From contig JARLHB010000046.1 of the NCBI GenBank assembly GCA_031292465.1, positions 1 to 23,672 on the forward strand: a stretch of DNA of 23,672 nucleotides, read 5' to 3'. Below are positions 16,214 through 23,672 of this stretch, one piece after another. The notes under the pieces are model-generated. The model was given only the letters and a program-made list of their open reading frames with translations. It was not told the origin of the DNA and searched no databases. A program made the translations under genes and the position numbers. The stretch comes from Ignavibacteriaceae bacterium (GTDB taxonomy: Bacteria; Bacteroidota; Ignavibacteria; Ignavibacteriales; Ignavibacteriaceae). Position 1 is the first letter of the stretch, and the number at the start of each line of letters is the position of its first letter.

Positions 16214-17422
16214 CTAAGCTTTTTTAGTCTTCATCTCTTCAACTATTCTGTTAGTATCCCTTGCAATAACAAGTTCTTCATTTGTAGGAATACGCAAAAC
16301 AGGAATGCGTGACGAATCAGTAGAAAGAATGGTTTCCCTGTTTTTATTTCTTTGCTCATCAATTTCAATTCCCATGAACTCCAATCCCTTACAAACTTCT
16401 GCACGTACTTCAGGCGAATTTTCTCCGATTCCGCCGGTGAATACAAGCGCATCCAGCCCGCCCATTGCTACTGTATACGATCCGATATATTTTTTTACCC
16501 TGTATACAAATATGTCAAAAGCATACTGAGATCTTTTATGGCCCTCTTTGGCAGCGGCAAGAACTTCGCGCATATCGCTGCTTTCACCGCTTACCCCCAG
16601 CAAACCGCTGTGCCTGTTAAGCAGGTTATTTGCTTCATTAAGCGAAATGCCTTCTTTACCCATAATATATAGCAGAACCGAGCAATCCAGATCGCCTGAC
16701 CTTGTTCCCATAAGCAGGCCCTCCAAAGGAGTAAATCCCATCGTGGTATCAATAGTGGCGCCGTTTTGTACGGCAGCCATACTGCAGCCGCTTCCCAGAT
16801 GTGCAGTAACCATTCTTATTTCTTTTACATCTTTTCCAAGGATCTTTGCAGCTTCCCTGGATACAAAATAATGCGATGTTCCGTGAAATCCGTATTTTCT
16901 TAAATGATACTTTTTGTACAGTTCAAAAGGGATACCGTATAAATAAGCTTTCGGGGGCATCGTCATGTGGAAGGCCGTATCAAAAACAGCTACCTGCGGA
17001 ACATCCGGCAATATCCTTTTTACCGCTTCCATACCCTTTATATTCACTGGTAAATGAAGCGGGCCGAGTTCTATAATATCCTGAAGAGTTTTGATAACAT
17101 TATCAGTTATTAAAATCGATTCCTTAAAATATTCACCGCCGTGCAGTACTCTGTGACCGACTGCTTCAATTTCACTTTTATCTTCAATAACTCCGTGGTT
17201 TCTACTTAACAGAACGCCCAGGACATATTGTACGCCTATTGCATGGTCGAGAATCTCGCCAACAATTTTAATTTCATCGCCGTCAAATCGGGTATGCGTT
17301 AAAATGGCATCGCTCATACCAATACGTTCAACAAGTCCTTTGGCCAGTACTAACTCTTTTTCCGTATCAAAAAACTGATATTTTATTGATGAGCTTCCGC
17401 AATTTAATACTAATACTTTCAT
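16214..17422 (-). CDS. ackA: Acetate kinase
   Basis: Acetate kinase interconverts acetyl phosphate plus ADP and acetate plus ATP in the cytosol, for energy from acetyl-CoA or acetate use. The 402 residues match the family. Motifs: LNCGSSSIKY (6-15), HRVLHGG with Arg91, VFDTAFH with Asp148, HGTSH with His180, TAHLGSG, FTPLEGLLMGTRSGDLD with Arg241, FTGGIGENS (328-336) and TNEEL (380-384). The catalytic Arg91, Asp148, His180 and Arg241 are all present. The frame opens at a TTG (17437), but MKVLVLNCGSS at 17422 is the normal family start. No phosphotransacetylase gene is in the window; the upstream neighbour is 3-hydroxybutyryl-CoA dehydrogenase, 131 bp away across a spacer with two hairpins. 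Confidence 0.97.
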   Translation of the reverse strand: MKVLVLNCGSSSIKYQFFDTEKELVLAKGLVERIGMSDAILTHTRFDGDEIKIVGEILDHAIGVQYVLGVLLSRNHGVIEDKSEIEAVGHRVLHGGEYFKESILITDNVIKTLQDIIELGPLHLPVNIKGMEAVKRILPDVPQVAVFDTAFHMTMPPKAYLYGIPFELYKKYHLRKYGFHGTSHYFVSREAAKILGKDVKEIRMVTAHLGSGCSMAAVQNGATIDTTMGFTPLEGLLMGTRSGDLDCSVLLYIMGKEGISLNEANNLLNRHSGLLGVSGESSDMREVLAAAKEGHKRSQYAFDIFVYRVKKYIGSYTVAMGGLDALVFTGGIGENSPEVRAEVCKGLEFMGIEIDEQRNKNRETILSTDSSRIPVLRIPTNEELVIARDTNRIVEEMKTKKA

Positions 17423-17477
17423 AATTTTTTCTTTCAATAATCAAAACTTGTGAATAAAAGATTTATCAATCTTCTTC

Positions 17478-17503
17478 ATTGTACGGCGAAACGCTGTTTC
17501 GCC
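17478..17503. repeat. GTAC-headed REP hairpin, copy of the 8172-8196 element
   Basis: ATTGTAC followed by GGCGAAAC-GCT-GTTTCGCC. Over 25 bases it differs from 8172-8196 at a single position. It stands alone here, in the spacer between hbd and ackA. Confidence 0.7.
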
Positions 17504-17514
17504 ACTTAAACTAC

Positions 17515-17536
17515 CAATTTATTCTATAATAAATTG
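17515..17536 (-). terminator. Stem-loop downstream of the 3-hydroxybutyryl-CoA dehydrogenase gene
   Basis: CAATTTATT-CTAT-AATAAATTG is a perfect nine-base stem with a four-base loop, 17 bases past the stop codon. Its position suits a terminator or 3' end protector, but no T run follows on the minus strand, so a simple intrinsic terminator is uncertain. Confidence 0.35.
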
Positions 17537-17553
17537 ATTTTGCGTAACGAGAG

Positions 17554-18489
17554 TTATATAATCTCGCCGTCCTCATCGTATTTATAAAAGCCTTCGCCGG
17601 TTTTCTTGCCAAGCTTTCTTTCACGGACAAGCTTTCTAAGTATCGGGCAGGCCCTGTAACGCGGTTCGCCCAATGTTTTCCAAAGAGAATCCATCCACGC
17701 CAATACTTCATCCAAACCCATCATATCAGCCATTTCGAGCGGGCCGTACTGAAAGTTGTAACCAAGCTTCATAGCAGTATCAATATCTTTTGTGTCGGCC
17801 ACTCCTTCAAGCAGTATATACATTGCTTCGTTAAGCAGTGGAACAATTGCACGGGTTGTAACAAATCCGGGATATTCATAAACCTCAACCGGAGTTTTGC
17901 CTATTTTTGCCGCAAATGCTTTTACAAGTTCAAGTGTTTCATTTGAAGTATTAAGGCATTTAATCAATTCAACCATTGGTATTTTGGGTACGGGATGTAA
18001 AAAGTGCATACCGATTATTTTATCGGGGCGGCTGGTTGTTTCGGCTATTTTAGTCAGGCTTAATGTAGAAGTGTTTGATACAAAGATCGCTTCTTTCTTT
18101 GCCAGTGAATCTAATTCGGAAAAGATTAATTGCTTCAATTGAAAATCTTCATCAACAGCTTCAATTATTAAATCATACTCATTAATTTTTTCAAGAGTAT
18201 ATTTCCAGCTTATACGGCTTAAGATTACTTTTTTCTCAGACTTAGTCATGGCCCATCTTTTAATTTCATGGTCCATTGATTCGCTTAAACTCTGTTTCGC
18301 CTTTTCAAGATGTTCAGCATCCTTTTCAATAATCATAACACCTAAACCGGCAGCCGCAATTGTATGAGCAATTCCCTGGCCCATAACTCCTGCGCCTATT
18401 ATAGCCACACTATTGATAGTTTCATGAGCACTACCGGATATCTTTGCTTTTCCCAACAAATCTTCCAGCTTTAGTTTCTTTTCCTGCAT
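17554..18489 (-). CDS. 3-hydroxybutyryl-CoA / 3-hydroxyacyl-CoA dehydrogenase
   Basis: This NAD-dependent enzyme interconverts acetoacetyl-CoA-type 3-ketoacyl-CoA and 3-hydroxyacyl-CoA. The 311 residues include a 25-residue N-terminal extension before the Rossmann motif VAIIGAGVMGQGIA (28-41). SNTSTLS (138-144) carries catalytic Ser141. GMHFLHPVP (160-168) carries His162, and Glu174 follows in PMVELI. In the C-terminal domain, GFVTTRAIVPLLNEA (208-222) has Thr212 where many relatives have the Asn of the NR motif. GEGFYKY ends the fold. It may act in beta-oxidation, butyrate metabolism or polyhydroxybutyrate-related steps; no thiolase or crotonase lies beside it. AAAGGG before the ATG is a plausible ribosome site. 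Confidence 0.9.
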   Translation of the reverse strand: MQEKKLKLEDLLGKAKISGSAHETINSVAIIGAGVMGQGIAHTIAAAGLGVMIIEKDAEHLEKAKQSLSESMDHEIKRWAMTKSEKKVILSRISWKYTLEKINEYDLIIEAVDEDFQLKQLIFSELDSLAKKEAIFVSNTSTLSLTKIAETTSRPDKIIGMHFLHPVPKIPMVELIKCLNTSNETLELVKAFAAKIGKTPVEVYEYPGFVTTRAIVPLLNEAMYILLEGVADTKDIDTAMKLGYNFQYGPLEMADMMGLDEVLAWMDSLWKTLGEPRYRACPILRKLVRERKLGKKTGEGFYKYDEDGEII

Positions 18490-18701
18490 TTTAATTTGTC
18501 CCTTTTTAATCCTTTATAAAATTTTAATTGCTAATTGTTAAGTATATAATATGGCTTGCGGCCCGATATTATGAAATTTTCAATTATTATGCCATAAATA
18601 TCAAATTTCATTTATATTATCAAACTCTTAATACTATTACTATAGTCACTTAAAGCGGTTATTTACGATGCATAAAATAACTATTTCTATTATTTCAGTT
18701 C

Positions 18702-19508
18702 CTAAAAGTCCTTCTTTCTAAAAATTGAGATAGCTATTCCCATAGTTAAAATAAGGAAAGCAAGCGATGTTAGAACCGGCTGATAGTCATCAATACCTTT
18801 ACCGGTAACAAGATACTCTGTTACCTTACCCATCAATTCAGAAGTTTTGGGAATAATGTAATAAAATACCTCTACAACCTGTTTTACCATTTTATTTTCA
18901 AGAAAAGCGCCCATTTGATACTTTGCCACATAAAAAAGCGGGCTTAGAATAATAAAGATGAAATATGCCAGCATCATACCCAGTGTTGAACCTTTTGTTA
19001 TTACGCCCATTAGTACAATCAATGAATATAATACAGTAAAAGTAAATGTTACCGTAAGAATTATATAGAGAAAATGAAAGTCCCAATAATTAAACTTAAA
19101 AGAAATGATAAGCCATATGCCGAGAATCAGGAAAGCTATATTCAAAAAAACAACAAGAATACCGCCCAGAAATTTTCCCCACAAAAGCTGATCGCGTGAA
19201 ACGGGTTTTGAAAGAAGAAGGTCTATATTACCCTTTTCAAGCATAACCGGCACAAAGCTCGAACTTGAAAAGATGGCAAGTAAAAGACATAATCCGGCTA
19301 ACGGGGCAACTATCATCATTTCAATATGAGTAATGGGGTTTTCCAAAGACATACCGCCGCCCGCTCCAAGTGTAACATTACTTGCAAGGCCGAAAAGCAA
19401 CCCGGTAATTACCAGTACAAGTAAAGATATTATGAGGAAAAAGATAAAAACTTTCCTCGCCATAGCCTCCCGCAAAGTATACCATGTCATAATCCATAAA
19501 TTCCTCAT
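18702..19508 (-). CDS. ABC-2 type transporter permease (NosY/COG1277-like)
   Basis: A 268-residue integral membrane protein with about six segments. It starts MRNLWIMTWYTLREAMARKVF, the usual opening of COG1277 permeases, which pair with one ATPase. A large loop lies between the first two membrane segments. VMLEKGNIDLLLSKPVSR (about 88-105) is the typical cytoplasmic coupling segment. The ATG overlaps the TGA of the ATPase gene by four bases (ATGA), so the two are translated together and act as one exporter. The substrate is unknown; some relatives serve copper enzyme maturation, but nothing nearby suggests that here. Confidence 0.9.
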   Translation of the reverse strand: MRNLWIMTWYTLREAMARKVFIFFLIISLLVLVITGLLFGLASNVTLGAGGGMSLENPITHIEMMIVAPLAGLCLLLAIFSSSSFVPVMLEKGNIDLLLSKPVSRDQLLWGKFLGGILVVFLNIAFLILGIWLIISFKFNYWDFHFLYIILTVTFTFTVLYSLIVLMGVITKGSTLGMMLAYFIFIILSPLFYVAKYQMGAFLENKMVKQVVEVFYYIIPKTSELMGKVTEYLVTGKGIDDYQPVLTSLAFLILTMGIAISIFRKKDF

Positions 19509-20470
19509 TTTACACTCTCCTTTGTAAAAGCATTTGCATTGCTTTCAGCCTCTTTAATTAACGATATAAACATATCCTCAAGCGAATTTTTTTGCTGTAC
19601 CATTTCTTTAATAATTATACCGTTATTTCTAAGCTGGTCAAGAATCCGGTTAAGGCCCTGTGTATCTTCAACCTTAAATGAATAATACCCGCCGCCGATA
19701 TTTTCAAATTTAGCTCCATGCTTTATATCATCGGGAAGGTTTTCTATAGTGCCTTCCACGCTTATTTTATATTCTTCTTTTTTCTCGGTTAATTCTTTTA
19801 CGGTGCCTTCGCGCAGCAGTTTTCCCTTATTAAGTATGCCCACTCTGTCGGTAATCATTTCAACTTCAGAAAGGAGGTGACTATTAAGGAAAATTGTTTT
19901 ATTCCTGTTTTTAAGTTCAATTAAAATATCCCTTATATCTTTTCTTCCTAAAGGGTCAACGCCATCTGTGGGTTCATCAAGAAAAATCAGGTCGGGATCG
20001 TTTATCATAGCCTGTGCTAATCCAAGCCTCTGCATCATACCTTTGGAATAATTTTTAACCTTGGTTTTTTTCCACTTAGTCATCTGTACCAGTTCAAGCA
20101 TCTCATCAATTTTTTTATTTAATTCCAATCCATTTAATCCGCTTAACTTACCGAAGAAATCAAGCACTTCCCCGCCGGTTAAATATGCCGGGTATTTATG
20201 ATTTTCTGGAAGATAACCAATTTTAGATTTTACTTTGTAATCGTTTATTTCTCCGCCTAAAATTTTAGCGCTGCCTGAAGTTGGAAATATTATTCCTAAA
20301 AGCAGCTTAACAAGTGTCGTTTTACCTGCGCCGTTCGGGCCAAGGAACCCGAATATCGAACCACCGGAAATCCTTAAATTCAAACCGGAAAGTGCTTCTA
20401 CTTTCCTTTTACCGAAAGATGAGGAATACACCTTTGTCAATTCAGTCGTTTCTATTGCAACTAAGCTCAT
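19505..20470 (-). CDS. ABC transporter ATP-binding protein
   Basis: A 321-residue ATPase that drives the neighbouring permease. Walker A is GPNGAGKT (44-51), the signature YSKGMMQR is at 141-148, Walker B LIFLDEPTDGVDP has Asp165-Glu166, and the H-loop is LNSHLLSEVE with His198. After about residue 225 comes the C-terminal domain usual for ABC-2 ATPases (DUF4162-like), with KISVEGTIENLPDD and GGGYYSFKVED. A TAnnTTTG promoter element on the minus strand lies 30 bases before the ATG. It is the first gene of the two-gene exporter operon. Confidence 0.96.
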   Translation of the reverse strand: MSLVAIETTELTKVYSSSFGKRKVEALSGLNLRISGGSIFGFLGPNGAGKTTLVKLLLGIIFPTSGSAKILGGEINDYKVKSKIGYLPENHKYPAYLTGGEVLDFFGKLSGLNGLELNKKIDEMLELVQMTKWKKTKVKNYSKGMMQRLGLAQAMINDPDLIFLDEPTDGVDPLGRKDIRDILIELKNRNKTIFLNSHLLSEVEMITDRVGILNKGKLLREGTVKELTEKKEEYKISVEGTIENLPDDIKHGAKFENIGGGYYSFKVEDTQGLNRILDQLRNNGIIIKEMVQQKNSLEDMFISLIKEAESNANAFTKESVK

Positions 20471-20499
20471 ATTTATACAAATCCTCTGTTTTTATGCAA

Positions 20500-20507
20500 C
20501 AAATATA
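20500..20507 (-). promoter_or_regulatory. Bacteroidota-type -7 promoter element (TAnnTTTG) for the ABC operon
   Basis: The minus strand reads TATATTTG, an exact match to TAnnTTTG, 30 bases before the ATPase start. Transcription would begin near 20493. No TTG is clear at -33. Confidence 0.5.
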
Positions 20508-20520
20508 ACTAAAATTGATG

Positions 20521-20835
20521 TAAGGACGGATTAGGATTGTATGATTTAAGGATTAACGGGATAATAAATAAACGAAAGGCTGACAAGGATTATCAGAATT
20601 TGTAGGATAATTAATTGAATTCGGACGTAAAAAGGAGCTTGAATAATAAGGGATGATTGAAAAGAACGCAAATTTGGCATTCAAAGCCCCAGGTTTTGTA
20701 TAACACATTGTGTATTTAGTATTAAAATCGCCTGACTATTTGCTCATAAGCAGCATCTGCCCGCCGGATTGCGGGCGGCTTATTAATAAAATAAACAAAC
20801 TCTTTTTAATCCCATCTCGAGAGAGGATTAAGGGG
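20521..20835. repeat. Intergenic cluster of palindromes and GGATTA repeats
   Basis: This spacer between the ABC operon and the receiver gene holds no gene. From 20527 to 20610 GGATTA or a close variant appears six times at irregular spacing. GCCCGC-CGGATT-GCGGGC (20759-20776) is a perfect six-base GC stem. TAATCC-CA-TCTC / GAGA-GA-GGATTA (20807-20830) is an imperfect palindrome around TCTCGAGA, followed by AGGGGTGTG. These look like remnants of several dispersed repeat families; the GC stem could also end the receiver transcript, but no T run follows. Confidence 0.45.
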
Positions 20836-20881
20836 TGTGTTTATTTATAATTGAAATACAGAAAAATCTGCGTAAGCTAAG

Positions 20882-21316
20882 TTAATACAGTACCTTGGGT
20901 ACAAGTTCTTTTTTATCAGACAGGAATTGTGTAAAATAATTAGCGTTCAGTTGTGACGAGAGGATAAATTTAATTTGCTGTGCAAAATTTCTTACGTTAA
21001 GCGGTTCTGATATTATATGTGTAAAACCATGGGAGAATAAATAATCTTTATCTGCTGCTATCTTGCCGACTGAGAATGCGACTATCGGTATTGTACCGTT
21101 ATTATCCCCTCTTGTTATTGATTGCACGGTATCTAAGCCGGAAGTATCTGTGTGCATATTAACGTCTATCATTATCAGGTCATAATTGTTTGCAGTTGCA
21201 AGATTCAGGCCTATTGCCGCAGAACTTGTTATATGCAACTGGCAGAATCCTTTCATTGTAGTACTTATATCAGCATAATACGATGGTTGGTCTTCTATCA
21301 TTAATATCTTAAACAT
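20882..21316 (-). CDS. Stand-alone response-regulator receiver protein, conserved Lys replaced by Glu
   Basis: A 144-residue protein made of a single receiver domain with no output domain. Acidic pocket Glu8-Asp9 (IEDQ) and phospho-acceptor Asp51 (MIDVNM) are present, with Ser82 at the Thr/Ser switch position (PIVAFS). The conserved lysine of the KP motif is glutamate: IISEPL, Glu104-Pro105. Without it phosphorylation signalling is usually altered, so it may be a pseudo-receiver or use another switch. ATG at 21316 is preferred over an upstream TTG, because GAGG lies 11 bases before it. No histidine kinase is near; partners are unknown. The last 25 residues extend past the fold. Confidence 0.85.
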   Translation of the reverse strand: MFKILMIEDQPSYYADISTTMKGFCQLHITSSAAIGLNLATANNYDLIMIDVNMHTDTSGLDTVQSITRGDNNGTIPIVAFSVGKIAADKDYLFSHGFTHIISEPLNVRNFAQQIKFILSSQLNANYFTQFLSDKKELVPKVLY

Positions 21317-21591
21317 AAAAACATACCTCAAATAATTTATAAAGAGATGCTTACATTAGCGGGGTATAGTTTGCACTATTATAAAGATAAGCAATACAAG
21401 GTACGCTTATTAAACCACTAAACCTAATTCTGATGAGATAAGTACAACTATCGAAACTTTAATTTTCAGGATTAAATAATCAGCAGGACTATAATTATTT
21501 TTGCGTTTTATTCTTTAATCCGGTAAATCGTGGTTCAAGTATTTTTTTTGTATCTTTTAAATATAATTTATAATACTTAGCAAATGATTTA

Positions 21592-23672
21592 ATGTCCCCC
21601 AAAGAAGCACTAAAGAAATATTTCGGTTACGACTCCTTCCGGCAAAGCCAGGAGGAAATAATAGAAACAATATTAAAAGGCGAAAACGTTCTTGCTGTTT
21701 TACCTACCGGCGCTGGTAAATCAATATGTTACCAGATTCCCGCGCTTGTATCGGATAATTTTTCGATAGTCATTTCACCGCTTATTGCATTGATGAAGGA
21801 CCAGGTGGATTCATTAAATAAGAATGAAGAAATAGCAGCTTTCATAAACAGTAGCATGAGCTTTTACGAAGCTGAGGATGTACTTAGAAAAATTTCATTC
21901 GGCAATATAAAACTTCTTTATGTAGCGCCAGAACGCCTTGAGAATATTCAGTTTGCAGACAGGATAAGGGACCTTCACCCGGAATTTTTATTTGTCGATG
22001 AGGCACATTGTATAAGCGAATGGGGGCATAGCTTTAGGCCAAGCTACAGGAAAATAAAAGAATTTATTGATTATGTCTCTATAAAAAAAGTTTCAGGATT
22101 TACCGCTACTGCAACCCCGGAGGTTGTAAAAGATATTGCAGCGCAGCTTGGCTTTGTTGACCCTAAAATATTTGTAAGAGGTTTTGAACGGGACAACCTT
22201 GAATTAAATGTAGTAATTACAAAAAGGAAAAGAGAGAAATGCCTGGAGTTAATTTCCCAGCATAAAACTCCTGCTATTATTTATACAGCTTCAAGAAAAC
22301 GTACCGAAGAGGTTGCGCAATTCTTAAATCTTCACAGAATAAACTGCACATATTATCATGCAGGCCTGGCGCCGGAAATAAGAAAGAAAGTTCAGGAAGA
22401 TTTTTTAAGCGGAAAGTATGATGTTATTGCCGCAACAAACGCCTTCGGAATGGGAATTGATAAAAAGGATATAAGGCTTGTTATACACTATAATACCCCT
22501 GGCTCCATAGAGAACTACTACCAGGAAATCGGGCGCGCCGGAAGAGACGGGAAAGCATCATTCATTTATCTTCTGCATGATGATTATGATATTAACATTC
22601 AGAACTTTTTTATTACAAATTCACACCCGGATAAAGAATTAATCCAAAAGGTATATGATGCAATCTGCGATTACGGCCAGGTTGCAGAAGGCAATACAAC
22701 CACAAAAGAAATACTGCTGAATTATGATTTTATTTCTGCCTATGCAAAACGCCAAATAAATAAGGGACTATTATATTCGACATTGAAATCTTTGGAGAAT
22801 GCGGGATACCTGCGGCAGCCTTCGGAATATGAAAACAGGTCGTCTATCCAGATAATTTTTGATAAAAACAGGCTTAAAGAATTTATAAAGCGCAATTCTA
22901 ACAACCTGATTAAAGAATCTATTTTATTTATGCTGCGTGAATACGGCAGCAATATCTTTACGGGACAGGTACAAATTTCAGCCCGCAAGCTTGCCGAAAA
23001 GCTTGGGTTCAGCGAATCAGATACCGAGGAAACCCTTATTACCCTTGATAATATAGGAATTATAAAATATACAAAACCATTTGCCAAAGAGAGTGTTGTT
23101 TTAACTTCACCCCGGGTAAATTCAAAAAGGCTGCGATTAGATTATAATAAAATTAATGAGAGTTATCTTTATCAGCAGAAAAAAGTTGAATCGATGGTGG
23201 ACTTTGTATTTTCCAATGACTGCAGATTTAAATTTATATTAAGCTATTTTGGCGAGGATGTAAGCAATTACAAATGCGGCAAATGCGACAGATGCAAAAT
23301 AGAAGAAGAAATACCCGGCTCTGCAATTGAATATGTTGAAGAAATTATACTCCGTACTTTATATGAAGGCAAAGTTCCATTAAGTGAACTTTCTCTTATA
23401 AATTTAGTCAGAGGATCAAGCAGAACTGCAAAATATAAGTTATATGACACTTACGGATGCTGCGCGAATTATGAGAAGGACGACATAAAAATTGTTCTGC
23501 ACGATTTATTAACCGGCGGTTATGCTGCAAGAAATCATGATAACAATAGTTTGTTTATTACAAATACGGGGACAGAGTTTTTAGACTCCAGAGGCTTAAT
23601 CAAAAAGGAAGAAGATAAGAAACCTGACTTTGACTATGAAGAGAACCTTGAGTTGTTCAATCTTCTTAGGGA
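21592..23672 (+). CDS. recQ: ATP-dependent DNA helicase RecQ (3' end beyond window)
   Basis: RecQ unwinds DNA 3' to 5' in recombination and fork repair. The window holds 693 codons without a stop. Motif 0 FRQSQ is at 16-20, Walker A PTGAGKS at 38-44, the DEAH box at 136-139, the FTATATP segment near 170, and motif VI QEIGRAGRDG at 311-320. The zinc site has Cys544, Cys562, Cys565 and Cys568. A winged-helix RQC domain follows (about 585-680). The remaining C-terminal part, perhaps an HRDC domain, is cut off. The ATG is chosen because the protein then begins right before the helicase fold, as in relatives; no Shine-Dalgarno is visible. It is divergent from the receiver gene across 275 bp, in which no clear promoter was recognised. 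Confidence 0.97.
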   Translation, partial: MSPKEALKKYFGYDSFRQSQEEIIETILKGENVLAVLPTGAGKSICYQIPALVSDNFSIVISPLIALMKDQVDSLNKNEEIAAFINSSMSFYEAEDVLRKISFGNIKLLYVAPERLENIQFADRIRDLHPEFLFVDEAHCISEWGHSFRPSYRKIKEFIDYVSIKKVSGFTATATPEVVKDIAAQLGFVDPKIFVRGFERDNLELNVVITKRKREKCLELISQHKTPAIIYTASRKRTEEVAQFLNLHRINCTYYHAGLAPEIRKKVQEDFLSGKYDVIAATNAFGMGIDKKDIRLVIHYNTPGSIENYYQEIGRAGRDGKASFIYLLHDDYDINIQNFFITNSHPDKELIQKVYDAICDYGQVAEGNTTTKEILLNYDFISAYAKRQINKGLLYSTLKSLENAGYLRQPSEYENRSSIQIIFDKNRLKEFIKRNSNNLIKESILFMLREYGSNIFTGQVQISARKLAEKLGFSESDTEETLITLDNIGIIKYTKPFAKESVVLTSPRVNSKRLRLDYNKINESYLYQQKKVESMVDFVFSNDCRFKFILSYFGEDVSNYKCGKCDRCKIEEEIPGSAIEYVEEIILRTLYEGKVPLSELSLINLVRGSSRTAKYKLYDTYGCCANYEKDDIKIVLHDLLTGGYAARNHDNNSLFITNTGTEFLDSRGLIKKEEDKKPDFDYEENLELFNLLR

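Noticed and set aside
17423..17437. Five-residue N-terminal extension of acetate kinase from a TTG
   Set aside because: The family begins at MKVLVLNCGSS, and the ATG at 17422 gives the usual numbering of catalytic residues.
21388..21413. ATAAGC / GCTTAT inverted repeat upstream of recQ
   Set aside because: Six-base arms in AT-rich DNA are expected by chance and nothing else supports a site.
22740..23087. Minus-strand open frame of 115 codons
   Set aside because: Antisense to recQ, which is certain from its helicase and zinc motifs.

Overview
The window is an AT-rich, densely coded stretch of a bacterial chromosome. It suggests a member of the Bacteroidota/Chlorobi/Ignavibacteriota assemblage, though this is inference. 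The support is weak Shine-Dalgarno use at many starts, two clear TAnnTTTG-type -7 promoter elements (7286-7293 on + and 20500-20507 on -), and the mix of protein families. No rRNA, tRNA, CRISPR array, transposase gene or phage gene was seen.

Left part (1-4518, minus strand): a probable co-transcribed run mutS > DUF1684 lipoprotein > type I-beta DAHP synthase, with the first 18 codons of a prephenate dehydrogenase (tyrA) cut by the left edge. mutS and the lipoprotein gene overlap by 11 bp, and the lipoprotein and DAHP synthase genes are 19 bp apart. The DAHP synthase and tyrA belong to aromatic amino acid synthesis.

Middle (4996-12177, plus strand): a secreted six-hairpin glycosidase, a cytosolic esterase-fold protein whose nucleophile serine is replaced by asparagine, and a 1267-residue GH13 protein that ends in a histone H1-like lysine-rich tail. 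This looks like a poorly described carbohydrate locus. A 130-bp two-hairpin, MITE/BIME-like element (8151-8283) sits between the esterase and the GH13 gene.

Right part (12211-21316, minus strand): a small single-pass membrane protein, a COG2509-type FAD protein, an SDR with a non-canonical active site, a MarC-family membrane protein, acetate kinase, 3-hydroxybutyryl-CoA dehydrogenase, an ABC-2 exporter pair (permease and ATPase overlapping by 4 bp) and a stand-alone receiver protein lacking the conserved lysine. Intergenic gaps here are mostly 90-400 bp, so apart from the ABC pair these are probably separate units. A recQ helicase starts at 21592 on the plus strand and runs off the right edge.

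The spacers carry many short palindromic elements: GTAC-headed REP hairpins at 8172-8251 and 17478-17503, a double hairpin at 12699-12764, a TTAAAGGGG motif three times, and a cluster at 20521-20835. No obvious new defence or mobile system is encoded. The most unusual items are the GH13 protein with the basic tail, the Ser-to-Asn esterase beside it, and the palindromic element families.
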